Under the pieces are notes generated by a model, which saw only the letters and a list, made by a program, of their open reading frames with translations, was not told where the DNA came from and did not search any database. 64,000 nucleotides of DNA from Paracoxiella cheracis (GTDB taxonomy: Bacteria > Pseudomonadota > Gammaproteobacteria > Coxiellales > Coxiellaceae), in NCBI RefSeq assembly GCF_049348705.1, contig NZ_CP186485.1:1550001-1614000 (forward strand), written 5' to 3'. Made by a program: the position numbers and the translations under genes. Positions 44,773 through 53,592 of this stretch are shown in pieces. Numbering within the stretch: the stretch's first letter is position 1; each line of letters starts with the position of its first letter.

Positions 44773-45633
44773 TCAACAATATTCCATTATACAGTTCGTC
44801 ACCTTAACCATATCAGCAACAGCTTTTACATCATGTGTTCGTATTATCGATGATCCTTTAAATGCCGCTAAGGTTTCGGCGGCGATGCTGCCAAAGAGTC
44901 GATCTTGTGGTGGCACACCGCCTACCGCATCACTCACCATCGATTTTCGGGACCACCCGACCAGCACAGGAAACCCCATGGCTGTAAATTCATGCAGGTT
45001 AGCCAGCAAATAATAATTTTCGGCACAACTTTTCCCATAGTTGCCTTGCCCAAAACCAGGATCCAGTATAATGCGGTCACGCGCAATACCGTGATCTTCA
45101 CAACGTTGTATTAAATTAATGAAATCTCGTTTAATGATGTCCAATAACATAGCCGGATCGCGAGGTTTAGAGGTTTGCTTAGGTTTTGTAAAATGCATTA
45201 AACACACTGGCGTCTGTAATGCAGCGACTGTCAACATAACATCACCAACGGCGAGTGCGCGTTGATCATTAATGATGTCAGTACCTGCCTTCACAACTTC
45301 ACGCATTACCTGCGGACGACTTGTATCGACCGACACCAACACATCAAAGCGTTTTTTTACGGCCTCAACGAGCGGAACCACGCGATCGATTTCATGTTGA
45401 ATCGAAGGTGCTTCTGCATTGATATCAACAAAAGGATTCGTTGCCTCACCCCCGATATCCAAAATATCAGCACCGTCAACAACCATTCTATCAACTGTTC
45501 TTAATGCGTCATCAACGTTTAGGTGGGGATTGAAAAATGAGTTGGGTGAAACATTAATGATACCCATGACAGCGGGTTTGGGGAGCTCACATCGATAGCC
45601 ATTACTTAATCGCAAAGTAAACGTGTTTTCCAT
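44773..45633 (-). CDS. folP: Dihydropteroate synthase (divergent motifs)
   Basis: 286 aa TIM barrel joining pABA to dihydropterin pyrophosphate. Recognised by MGIINVSPNSFFNP, ADILDIGGEATNP, LVSVDTSRPQV, IINDQRAL, ILDPGFGQGN, PVLVGWSRKSM and IIRTHDV. Usual proteobacterial forms have NVTPDSFSDGG, GGESTRPG and DPGFGFGK; here the loop-1 Asp is Asn, loop 2 lacks the Arg, and an extra segment YGKSCAENYYL follows. The catalytic Lys-Ser pair of SRKSM and the final RxHD are kept. Operon order ftsH-folP-glmM supports the assignment. Altered loops 1 and 2 contact pABA and sulfonamides. Confidence 0.88.
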   Translation of the reverse strand: MENTFTLRLSNGYRCELPKPAVMGIINVSPNSFFNPHLNVDDALRTVDRMVVDGADILDIGGEATNPFVDINAEAPSIQHEIDRVVPLVEAVKKRFDVLVSVDTSRPQVMREVVKAGTDIINDQRALAVGDVMLTVAALQTPVCLMHFTKPKQTSKPRDPAMLLDIIKRDFINLIQRCEDHGIARDRIILDPGFGQGNYGKSCAENYYLLANLHEFTAMGFPVLVGWSRKSMVSDAVGGVPPQDRLFGSIAAETLAAFKGSSIIRTHDVKAVADMVKVTNCIMEYC

Positions 45634-45658
45634 ATTGACTATCTAGCCCCTGGACAGA

Positions 45659-45699
45659 AACGTCCATTTTTCGCTATGGATTCACCAAAAATGGACGTT
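45659..45699. terminator. Inverted repeat between ftsH and folP
   Basis: Arms AACGTCCATTTTT / AAAAATGGACGTT (13 bp) around a 15-nt loop. Read on the minus strand, it follows the ftsH stop by 21 bp and lies 26 bp before folP, so it may attenuate read-through from ftsH. Confidence 0.65.
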
Positions 45700-45719
45700 G
45701 TATTGAGATTCTAAATTGG

Positions 45720-47681
45720 TTATTTCTTTTCTTCTGCTGGCGGCAAATTATGGGCGTTTAACGGCTCTTTTACTCGAGGTTTCTCGTCCGCTTGAGCCTT
45801 CTTCTCAGCTTTTTTATCGCTTTCAACTTTCTTCGCGTTCTTAGTGCTCTCTTCAACCCAATCAGCCGGAGGACTTGGTTCCTTTCCTTGCAAAATTTCC
45901 TGAATTTGTTTGTCATCGATCGTTTCGTATTTAATTAAAGCTTCCGCCATGATGTGTAATTTATCGGTGTTCGCCTCGAGCGTTTTTCGTGCTTTATCAT
46001 AAGCACGATCGATGATACCGCGTACTTCTGCGTCAATTTCCTTGTTTGTAGCATCTGACACATCTTTACGTTGTGTGACAGAGTGACCCAAGAAAACTTC
46101 GCCCTCATCTTCACGATAAGTTAACGGGCCTAGTTTTTCAGATAATCCCCATTTTGTTACCATGTTACGTGCAATTTCAGTTGCTTTTTCAATATCGTTC
46201 GACGCACCTGTTGTCACGCATTCAGGGCCAAAAATAATTTCCTCGGCAATTCGACCACCAAATAGGGCTGCTAATTGGCATTCCAAACGTTTTTTGCTAA
46301 CGCTATAACGATCCGTTTCAGGCAAAAACATCGTCACACCTAAGGCTCGCCCACGCGGAATGATTGTGACTTTATAAACAGGATCGTGTTCCTCCATGTT
46401 CAAACCGACAATAGCGTGCCCTGCTTCGTGATATGCTGTTAATTTTTTCTCTTCATCGCTCATCACCATCGAACGACGCTCAGCACCCATCATGATTTTA
46501 TCTTTCGCTTTTTCAAGCTCGATCATGCTCACGTCTTTTTTGTTAGCACGCGCTGCAAATAATGCGGCTTCATTCACGATGTTGGCTAAATCAGCACCCG
46601 AAAATCCTGGCGTGCCGCGCGCAATCATAGCCGGGCGAACGTCATCGGCAGTGGGTACTTTACTAAGGTGCACTTTAATAATTTCTTCTCGACCTTTGAT
46701 GTCGGGTAAAGGCACAACGACTTGTCGATCAAAACGACCCGGGCGCAGTAATGCAGGGTCTAATACATCGGGACGGTTGGTCGCCGCCATAACAATAATA
46801 CCCTCTTTACCTTCAAAGCCATCCATCTCAACCAATAATTGGTTCAATGTTTGTTCGCGCTCATCGTGACCGCCGCCTAAACCAGCACCACGATGACGAC
46901 CAACGGCATCAATTTCATCGATGAAAATAATGCACGGTGCTTGCTTTTTGGCTTGATCGAACATATCGCGCACACGCGATGCACCAACACCAACAAACAT
47001 TTCCACAAAGTCAGAACCTGAAATGGTGAAGAACGGCACCTTCGCTTCACCCGCAACCGCTTTTGCTAATAATGTTTTACCCGTTCCAGGCGCACCTACC
47101 AATAAAACACCGCAAGGCATTTTACCGCCGAGTTTTTGGAATTTATTGGGATCGCGCAAGAATTCGACTAATTCAACCACTTCTTCTTTGGCTTCTTTCA
47201 CTCCTGCAACATCATCAAATGTAACCTTCACTTGATCTTGATTCAGCAGACGCGCTTTACTGCGACCAAATGACATGGGGCCACCACGACTGCCACCACC
47301 TTGCATTTGGCGCATGAAAAATATCCAAACCGCAATTAATAAAAGAAACGGCGCCCAACTAATTAAAATGTGCATCAACACGCTTTGTTGTTTTGGCGGT
47401 TCACCTTTAACGCTCACACCTTTCTTCACTAAGGTGGCAGGAAGGTTTGAGTCAGGCGTTGGTAAATAAGTCGTAAACTTTTTGTTATCTTTAGTCACAC
47501 CTGTGACGGTTTGATTCTGAATGACCACGCTATTGATCTTGCCCGCATCGATAGCTTTCACAAATTGCGAATACGTGTACGGAGTCGATTCTGGCTTACG
47601 TGGCCCGAAGTTACTAAAAAGGGTGATAAGCGCTACGGCAATAATCAACCAAATAAATAGATTTTTCAGCATACTATTCAA
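45720..47681 (-). CDS. ftsH: ATP-dependent zinc metalloprotease FtsH
   Basis: 653 aa inner-membrane AAA+ protease that degrades misfolded membrane proteins and regulators. Two membrane helices (residues 8-22 and about 104-122) enclose the periplasmic domain; Walker A VGAPGTGKT (residues 195-203), Walker B FIDEIDAVG, SRH arginines RPGRFDRQVVV, and the zinc site TAYHEAGHAI. C-terminal charged tail. The frame starts at TTG 47681 with AGAGGA upstream; ATG three codons later (MLKNLFIWLI) is equally possible. Downstream of rlmE in the usual rlmE-ftsH order. Confidence 0.97.
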   Translation of the reverse strand: MNSMLKNLFIWLIIAVALITLFSNFGPRKPESTPYTYSQFVKAIDAGKINSVVIQNQTVTGVTKDNKKFTTYLPTPDSNLPATLVKKGVSVKGEPPKQQSVLMHILISWAPFLLLIAVWIFFMRQMQGGGSRGGPMSFGRSKARLLNQDQVKVTFDDVAGVKEAKEEVVELVEFLRDPNKFQKLGGKMPCGVLLVGAPGTGKTLLAKAVAGEAKVPFFTISGSDFVEMFVGVGASRVRDMFDQAKKQAPCIIFIDEIDAVGRHRGAGLGGGHDEREQTLNQLLVEMDGFEGKEGIIVMAATNRPDVLDPALLRPGRFDRQVVVPLPDIKGREEIIKVHLSKVPTADDVRPAMIARGTPGFSGADLANIVNEAALFAARANKKDVSMIELEKAKDKIMMGAERRSMVMSDEEKKLTAYHEAGHAIVGLNMEEHDPVYKVTIIPRGRALGVTMFLPETDRYSVSKKRLECQLAALFGGRIAEEIIFGPECVTTGASNDIEKATEIARNMVTKWGLSEKLGPLTYREDEGEVFLGHSVTQRKDVSDATNKEIDAEVRGIIDRAYDKARKTLEANTDKLHIMAEALIKYETIDDKQIQEILQGKEPSPPADWVEESTKNAKKVESDKKAEKKAQADEKPRVKEPLNAHNLPPAEEKK

Positions 47682-47711
47682 ACTGTTATCCTCTTTCGAG
47701 TCCCATTGTCA

Positions 47712-48338
47712 TTATAACCTAGAAAATTCAGTTGCGCATACATAGACTTCGCTAGATCTTGCGCGTGATGCCTTAGGCTTGCGGAGTTTGACACGCTTGA
47801 AATGTTGGCGCAACTGCACCAATACCTCATCAACCCCCGGACCTTGGAAGACTTTGGCCAAAAAGCTGCCTCCCGGCTTCAATAGTCGACCCGCACAGTC
47901 CCATGCTAATTCTAAGAGGTGCAAAGAACGGGGCTGATCGATGCTTTTCTCTCCTGATATGTTGGGGGCCATATCTGAAATAACAAGGTCTACCCATCCT
48001 GATTTTGAGCACTCCTGAACAGCCTCTTGAAGGTGTTCAAACACGGCCTCTTCATTAAAATCACCCTGAATGAACGTCACACCCGCGATCGGTTTCATGG
48101 GAAGCAAATCAACTGCAATGACTGCCCCCTTCGGCCCCACTAAATCTTTAGCGACAACCGACCATCCGCCAGGCGCTGCACCCAAATCAACAACAATCAT
48201 ACCGGGTTTAAAGAGGTGATCTTTCGCTTGCAGCTCAAGTAATTTGTAAGCCGCTCTGGATGGATATCCTTCCTGTTTGGCTTTCTTGACGTACTGGTCT
48301 GAAAAGTGCTCTTTGAGCCACCGTTTGCTGTCCGTCAT
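47712..48338 (-). CDS. rlmE: 23S rRNA (uridine-2'-O)-methyltransferase E
   Basis: 208 aa. The K-D-K-E tetrad is visible: SRAAYKLLEL, DLVISDMAPN, GGSFLAKVFQG and SRARSSEVYV. SAM-binding VVDLGAAPGGWS. Modifies U2552 of 23S rRNA. Start abuts the stop of the desaturase gene directly and precedes ftsH by 30 bp, so the three are probably co-transcribed. Confidence 0.96.
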   Translation of the reverse strand: MTDSKRWLKEHFSDQYVKKAKQEGYPSRAAYKLLELQAKDHLFKPGMIVVDLGAAPGGWSVVAKDLVGPKGAVIAVDLLPMKPIAGVTFIQGDFNEEAVFEHLQEAVQECSKSGWVDLVISDMAPNISGEKSIDQPRSLHLLELAWDCAGRLLKPGGSFLAKVFQGPGVDEVLVQLRQHFKRVKLRKPKASRARSSEVYVCATEFSRL

Positions 48339-49457
48339 TTACATTTCTACTGCCAAATCCATTCGGCGCTGCTGCCTGATTAGGTGCGACCAAATATTAA
48401 GATAACTGTTGAGTTCTTGCCGTGCTGATTTTAAGAGCTTACGATAGTTTCGGCGTCGAGAAAAACTCGCTTTTGATGCACGCAATCGACGATATTCTTT
48501 TTCTAAGCCTTCAATTCGATTTAACAAGCTATTAATTTTTTCGCGCACGGGCGCAATCATATTATTAATTTGCTCTGAAAAAGACGTGTTTTTCTCTTCC
48601 ATTTGCAGTCGATAACGGATGATGCGGTCAGAGCTGATTCGATTTAGATCTGACACCAATCGAAGTTTTGATAGTCCGTAAATCGTCCATTTTGTGGGAT
48701 CAAAATGGAAGGCACGAACGCCATTACGATAATCCCGCGGGAATTGATGATGAAAATTATGAAAACCTTCACCATAGGTAAATAACGCCGTCATCCAATT
48801 ATCAACGCCAGATTGACGATCGGAATAGTTTCGTTTGCCCCATAAATGACAAACTGAATTAATACAGAATGTGAGTTGATGATTCACGGCGATGCGCAAT
48901 GCACCCGCAACGATCAAACCACCCAATGCATCGCCCCATAAAGCAGCAATCGCCGCTGGAACGCCAAATCCCATGATGACACCTAGCCAGGGGAAAAATC
49001 GATGCTGGAATCTAACGAGCGGATCAGCACTCAAATCTTCCACATTGCTAAAGTCTCGCTTTTCAGGTTCTAGCATGAACAACCAACCGATATGCGCCCA
49101 CCAAAAACCTCTTTTAATGCTGTAAGGGTCTTTGTCAGTATCGGTATAGAGATGGTGATTGCGATGATCGGTACACCACTCCAAGGCGCTGCCTTCAAAC
49201 GCCGATGTTGATAATAGCAATAAAATCAATCGGATAGGCCATGTAGCCTTATACGTTTTATGCGAAAAGAGACGATGGTAACCGGCTGTGACCGATACCC
49301 CAGATATAAATAGATATGAGCCCGCTAGTACCCACGTTGGCCAGCGAACTAGACCGTAGACACACAGCAACGCCGTCCCAGCAACACCCGCCACAAGCGT
49401 TATTACTATAAACAGCGTATTGAGCCAATTGATTCGTTTTAAAAAATTCATACGCAC
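48339..49457 (-). CDS. Acyl-CoA / fatty acid desaturase (delta-9 type)
   Basis: 372 aa. Three His boxes of membrane di-iron desaturases: HRLFSH (residues 61-66), HRNHH (98-102), and HNFHH near 238. Four helices lie around them. Introduces a double bond into fatty acyl chains for membrane fluidity. The last 100 residues form a charged, coiled-coil-like extension (INNMIAPVREKINSLLNRIE ... LRASKASFSRRRNYR), seen in some aquatic and intracellular gammaproteobacteria. Start either of two Met codons (MRMNF). Confidence 0.92.
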   Translation of the reverse strand: MRMNFLKRINWLNTLFIVITLVAGVAGTALLCVYGLVRWPTWVLAGSYLFISGVSVTAGYHRLFSHKTYKATWPIRLILLLLSTSAFEGSALEWCTDHRNHHLYTDTDKDPYSIKRGFWWAHIGWLFMLEPEKRDFSNVEDLSADPLVRFQHRFFPWLGVIMGFGVPAAIAALWGDALGGLIVAGALRIAVNHQLTFCINSVCHLWGKRNYSDRQSGVDNWMTALFTYGEGFHNFHHQFPRDYRNGVRAFHFDPTKWTIYGLSKLRLVSDLNRISSDRIIRYRLQMEEKNTSFSEQINNMIAPVREKINSLLNRIEGLEKEYRRLRASKASFSRRRNYRKLLKSARQELNSYLNIWSHLIRQQRRMDLAVEM

Positions 49458-49597
49458 ATCTTAACGCATGATTAACATAAGTCAATGTTAGAGCGATCAC
49501 CTAGGGACACTTTTCATTTAGAATCAGGATTACCCGAGTTGAAAAAACCCTTATAATGGCAATCATCATATAACCCATTAATTATCAGGATGATAGG

Positions 49598-50983
49598 ATG
49601 TCGACACTTATTAAATACGCTTTGCTAACGATCTTATTTATCACGCTCCCACTTTCACTATTTGCCGCACAACAAATCTACTTCCATTACCGAGGCGGCA
49701 AACCCAACTCTACCGCCCTGAAAGATGGGAAATTGCATATCTTTTTTTGTGGCACAGGCGACCCCCAAGCAAATATGCAGGTTATTCGAAAACCCTCCTG
49801 CTTGGCCATCATCGTCGATAATAATTTCTTTTTGATTGATTCTGGTGAGGGCAGCATACAAACCTTAGCGGCGATGGGCTTGCCGATTGGCAGTATCGAT
49901 AAAGTCTTTTTCACACACTATCACTCCGATCATATTGCTGGACTCGGTCAAATCGTTAATGCTTCGTGGATGTGGGGACGAAAAGTTCCGTTTATTGCTT
50001 ATGGCCCCAAAGGCATTAAACGCACTACTCAGTCAATCAATGATCTTTACCAACACGATGTGCAATATCGTGTGGCTAACCGAGCTGGTGCTTTAAATGC
50101 AAATCTTGGGAAAGTGTATCCAAAAGAAATACCCACTCGTAATACTCCACAACTGGTTTATCAAACCAAAAATATCCGCCTCTATGCTTTTAGAGTCGAT
50201 CACAACCCTGCCATTCCTGCCTTGGGTTACGTGCTCTATTATAAAGGCTGCAAGATTGTAATCAGTGGCGACACAAAAATTACAGGCACACTCGCAGAGC
50301 AAGCTAAAAACGCTACTGTACTTATCAACGAAGCATTTAGCCGCTATTTTTACGATCAAACAATAAAAGCGATTAAAAAAGATAATCCTAAAAATGCCAA
50401 ACAACTCATTTTACATGAAAACGAAACGAAGCAATATCACAGCGATACGCTATTGCTTGCAAAAATGGCGCAAGCAGATCCAAGCGTGTCGCGATGCTCG
50501 TGATAGATTATTGCCATCCCTGTCAATAATCGACTCGCAATACGCGACAACTTAAATAGCCGCGGACGTCCTCGTCGCCCGCGCTCCGCGACCTCACGGC
50601 TCGACTACGCACGGGCTCTCAAATGACTTGACGGCTCGTAAAGATTTTTTGCAGTCGCTTACGCTCGGCAAAAAATCCGAGCCTACCGCGGAATACGCGC
50701 CTTCGCTTCGCTCTCCATGGCGCGCATCGATGTAAAATATGTTTTTCTCACCCATTTAGTTCCTGCCATTCCCAATACTCAAGAAGCAAAGGATGAATTT
50801 ATGGATGGCATGAAACAGTTTTATAACGGCAATTTACAGATTGCCGATGACCGAGATGAGCTTGTCATCAGTAGTGCAAATTCAAGTAAGCAGTGTCTCG
50901 TTAAATATGTTCCCAATAAAAATGATGGTTATAAAATTTATAAAAATTCACACGGGAGTCTTCGGTGTGTTGAGAATTGTTAG
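49598..50983 (+). pseudogene. Exported metallo-beta-lactamase-fold protein, interrupted by R5
   Basis: Signal peptide MSTLIKYALLTILFITLPLS-LFA-AQ, then an MBL fold: FFCGTGDPQANMQ, FLIDSGEGSIQTLAAMG, metal motif FFTHYHSDHIAGLGQ (His107, His109, Asp111, His112), KIVISGDTK, and the final HVKYVFLTHLVPAIP. Related to RNase Z/arylsulfatase-like and lactonase-type hydrolases; periplasmic by signal. R5 (249 bp) sits between QAD and HVKYV; its removal gives 378 aa in frame. As it stands translation ends inside R5 (QADPSVSRCS), losing about 85 residues that include the last metal-ligand His, so it is probably inactive. Confidence 0.85.
50481..50729 (+). repeat. R element R5 (249 bp, complete)
   Basis: Starts CAAGCGTGTCGCGATGC, ends CCATGGCGCGCATCG. 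Inverted repeats TGTCGCG...CGCGACA, GATTATTG...CAATAATC, GATTTTTTGC...GCAAAAAATC and CGCGCC...GGCGCG. Inserted in the MBL gene without target duplication; length is a multiple of three but a stop codon is encoded. Confidence 0.92.
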
Positions 50984-51028
50984 AGCGTCCAACCTCAACT
51001 AGCAAGCAATTGAAATTCACATCGATAA

Positions 51029-51565
51029 TCACATCATGCCAAGCTGTAACTTAGCAACATCTGACATCATGCTACGATCCCAAGGTGGATCAAAAACAAT
51101 ATCGATGTGAGCATCACTCACTTCAGGCACATCCAAAAGCTTTATCTTTGCGTCCTCTGCAATCACAGGGCCCATACCACAGCCTGGCGCGGTCAATGTC
51201 ATCACAACATTCACACGATGCGTATCATCATTTAATTTTTCGATTTCGCAATCATAAACCAGCCCCAAATCCACAATATTCACGGGAATTTCAGGGTCAT
51301 AAACCGAATGCAACTGTGCCCACACTTTATCTTTAACGCTTGCAGCTTCGGGCAAATCATCCAGCGGATTATGAATTTCGCGACCGAGTGCATCGGCATC
51401 CTTCGCATCGATACGCGCTAAATTACCATAGACATTAACGGTGAATGAACTTCCCAACGATTGTGTAATCTTCACTTCCGTGCCTTTGGGCAGCATCATC
51501 GGTGCACCGGCCGGCACCAACAAAGCCATCGTATCGCGATTTAAAACCACTATTTCGTTAGTCAT
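51029..51565 (-). CDS. sufT: SufT, Fe-S cluster assembly factor (DUF59)
   Basis: 178 aa. N-terminal SufT-specific part (MALLVPAGAPMMLPKGTEVK), then the MIP18/DUF59 domain with YDPEIPVNIVDLGLVYDCEI and LTAPGCGMGPVIAEDAK (active Cys), ending VFDPPWDRSMMSD. Helps maturation of Fe-S proteins. Overlaps the sufA stop by 8 bp. Last gene of the suf operon. Confidence 0.93.
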   Translation of the reverse strand: MTNEIVVLNRDTMALLVPAGAPMMLPKGTEVKITQSLGSSFTVNVYGNLARIDAKDADALGREIHNPLDDLPEAASVKDKVWAQLHSVYDPEIPVNIVDLGLVYDCEIEKLNDDTHRVNVVMTLTAPGCGMGPVIAEDAKIKLLDVPEVSDAHIDIVFDPPWDRSMMSDVAKLQLGMM

Positions 51566-51932
51566 CGTCAGCGTCTTCTTTTAAATTAAAACTTTCTCCA
51601 CAACCGCACTCACTCGCCACGTTGGGATTATTAAACTGCAATTGATGTTGACCGAATTCTTTTTTGACAAAATCCAATGTGGTGCCTTTGATGATATCGA
51701 CACACGCTGGATCAATAAAAACCTGTAACCCTTGTGGCGTTGTAATTTTTATGTCGCCCGATTTTATGTCATCAACAATTTCCGGATTGTACATAAAACC
51801 CGAACATCCGGTAATTTTCACTGATAAACGAAATCCGATGCCACTACCGCGTTGCTCGATAATTTTATGAATATGCGCAACAGCCGCATCAGTCAATGTT
51901 ATAATTGTTTTCTCATCAACCCTATTCACCAT
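51558..51932 (-). CDS. sufA: A-type Fe-S carrier SufA
   Basis: 124 aa HesB/IscA family. FRLSVKITGCSGFMYNPEI carries the first conserved Cys and SECGCGESF the C-terminal Cys-x-Cys. Transfers Fe-S clusters to target proteins. The C-terminal acidic tail KEDADDD is a local feature. Between sufU and sufT, almost without gaps. Confidence 0.93.
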   Translation of the reverse strand: MVNRVDEKTIITLTDAAVAHIHKIIEQRGSGIGFRLSVKITGCSGFMYNPEIVDDIKSGDIKITTPQGLQVFIDPACVDIIKGTTLDFVKKEFGQHQLQFNNPNVASECGCGESFNLKEDADDD

Positions 51933-52361
51933 CTAATCTCCAATTCCCAATCCTTCACGCATCGTATGCCAACACAATGTCGCACACTTAACACGCATAG
52001 GATATTCCGAAACCCCTGCTAACACCGCTAATTTTCCAAGTTTTTCTGCGACAGAATGATTTTTATTGGTAAGCAAGTCGTGAAAATTATCAAAGCACTC
52101 TTTGGCTTGCGCGATAGTTTTTCCCTTCAATGCCTCTGTCATCAAAGAAGCCGATGCCATGGAAATAGCACATCCACTACCTTCAAAACTCACATCTTCC
52201 ACGAGACCATTTTTTTCCAATAAATAAAGCGTCAAACGATCACCGCACAACGGATTAAAACCTTCTTTTATGTGATTAGCCTGATCCAGTCGTCCAAAAT
52301 TACGAGGGTTACGACCGTGATCGATAATAACTTGCTGGTATAAATCGTTTAAATCTGACAT
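51933..52361 (-). CDS. sufU: SufU/IscU-like scaffold
   Basis: 142 aa from ATG 52359-52361 (MSDLNDLYQQVIIDHGRNPR). Conserved cysteines in NPLCGDRLTLY, FEGSGCAISMASASLM and VKCATLCWHTM, the SufU pattern with a 20-residue insertion relative to IscU. Acts with SufS as sulfur acceptor or zinc-bound transfer protein. The longer upstream frame overlaps sufS and is not used. Confidence 0.94.
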   Translation of the reverse strand: MSDLNDLYQQVIIDHGRNPRNFGRLDQANHIKEGFNPLCGDRLTLYLLEKNGLVEDVSFEGSGCAISMASASLMTEALKGKTIAQAKECFDNFHDLLTNKNHSVAEKLGKLAVLAGVSEYPMRVKCATLCWHTMREGLGIGD

Positions 52362-52362
52362 G

Positions 52363-53592
52363 TTATTTTTTCCGGAATAATGCGATGACTTTATGTAAAC
52401 CAGCAACAAGCCGATCAACTTCTTGCTTATTGTTATAAACACCAAATGACGCGCGTGCTGTTGCTGCCACATTAAATCGCTCCATTAAGGGCATGGCACA
52501 ATGATGTCCTGCACGTATCGCGATGCCTTCGTGATCTAAAATGGTCGCGATATCATGCGAATGCGCTTGCTCCATAACAAACGAAATAACGGCTGCCTTA
52601 TTCGGCACGTTGCCAATAATACGCAACCCTGGAATTTGTTGCAGTAATTCACTTGCATAGTGTGTCAAAGCAGATTCATGCGCAGCAATAGCCTCAAAAC
52701 CAATATTATTCACGTAGTCGATCGCGGCGCCCATACCAATAATACCCGCCATGTTCGGTGTGCCCGCTTCGAATTTTTGCGGCAGCACCGTATATTCTGT
52801 TTTTGAAAAACTCACCCGACTAATCATGGCACCACCGCTTTGATAAGGTGGCATTTGATTAAGCCATTTTGATTTGCCATACAAAACACCTACCCCTGTA
52901 GGACCATAGAGTTTGTGACTTGAAAAAGCATAAAAATCACAATCCAAGTCCTGCACATCAACATGCATGTGTGATACAGCCTGTGCGCCATCTAATAAAA
53001 CGGGAATATCGTGTTGATGCGCTATTTTAATCATTTGTTTAACAGGGTTAATCGTTCCCAGCACATTTGACATATGTGCCAAACTTACTAACTGAGTTTT
53101 ATCACTCATGAGTGATTCATAATGCTCAAGATCTAACGAACCATCATCATTCACGGGTATGACTTTCAACGTAGCGCCCGTTCGCTCACATAATATTTGC
53201 CATGGCACAATGTTTGAATGATGCTCCATCGCCGAAATAATAATTTCATCGCCCGCTTTTATCTTTAACAAACCAAAACTAGACGCTACTAAATTAATCG
53301 CATCGGTCGTGCCACGCGTAAATATAATTTCATGTAAATGTGGCGCATTAATAAAGTCTTTAACCTTTTGACGCACGGCCTCATAAGCTGCCGTTGCTCT
53401 TTCACTTAATGAATAAACACCACGGTGCACATTCGCATTATCATACTTGTAATAATGCTCGACGACATCAATCACTGCCTGTGGTTTTTGCGAAGTCGCA
53501 CCACTATCCAAATAAGCCAGCGGCTTACCATGCACTTTTTGTTTTAAAAGCGGGAAATCTTTTCTAATGATTGAGACATCAAATTTTTTCAT
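52363..53592 (-). CDS. sufS: Cysteine desulfurase SufS
   Basis: 409 aa PLP enzyme (class V aminotransferase) that takes sulfur from cysteine. Start MKKFDVSIIRKDFPLLKQ. PLP lysine in DFYAFSSHKLYGPTGVGVLYG; catalytic Cys in AIRAGHHCAMPLMERF. Overlaps sufD by 14 bp and precedes sufU by 1 bp. Confidence 0.95.
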   Translation of the reverse strand: MKKFDVSIIRKDFPLLKQKVHGKPLAYLDSGATSQKPQAVIDVVEHYYKYDNANVHRGVYSLSERATAAYEAVRQKVKDFINAPHLHEIIFTRGTTDAINLVASSFGLLKIKAGDEIIISAMEHHSNIVPWQILCERTGATLKVIPVNDDGSLDLEHYESLMSDKTQLVSLAHMSNVLGTINPVKQMIKIAHQHDIPVLLDGAQAVSHMHVDVQDLDCDFYAFSSHKLYGPTGVGVLYGKSKWLNQMPPYQSGGAMISRVSFSKTEYTVLPQKFEAGTPNMAGIIGMGAAIDYVNNIGFEAIAAHESALTHYASELLQQIPGLRIIGNVPNKAAVISFVMEQAHSHDIATILDHEGIAIRAGHHCAMPLMERFNVAATARASFGVYNNKQEVDRLVAGLHKVIALFRKK

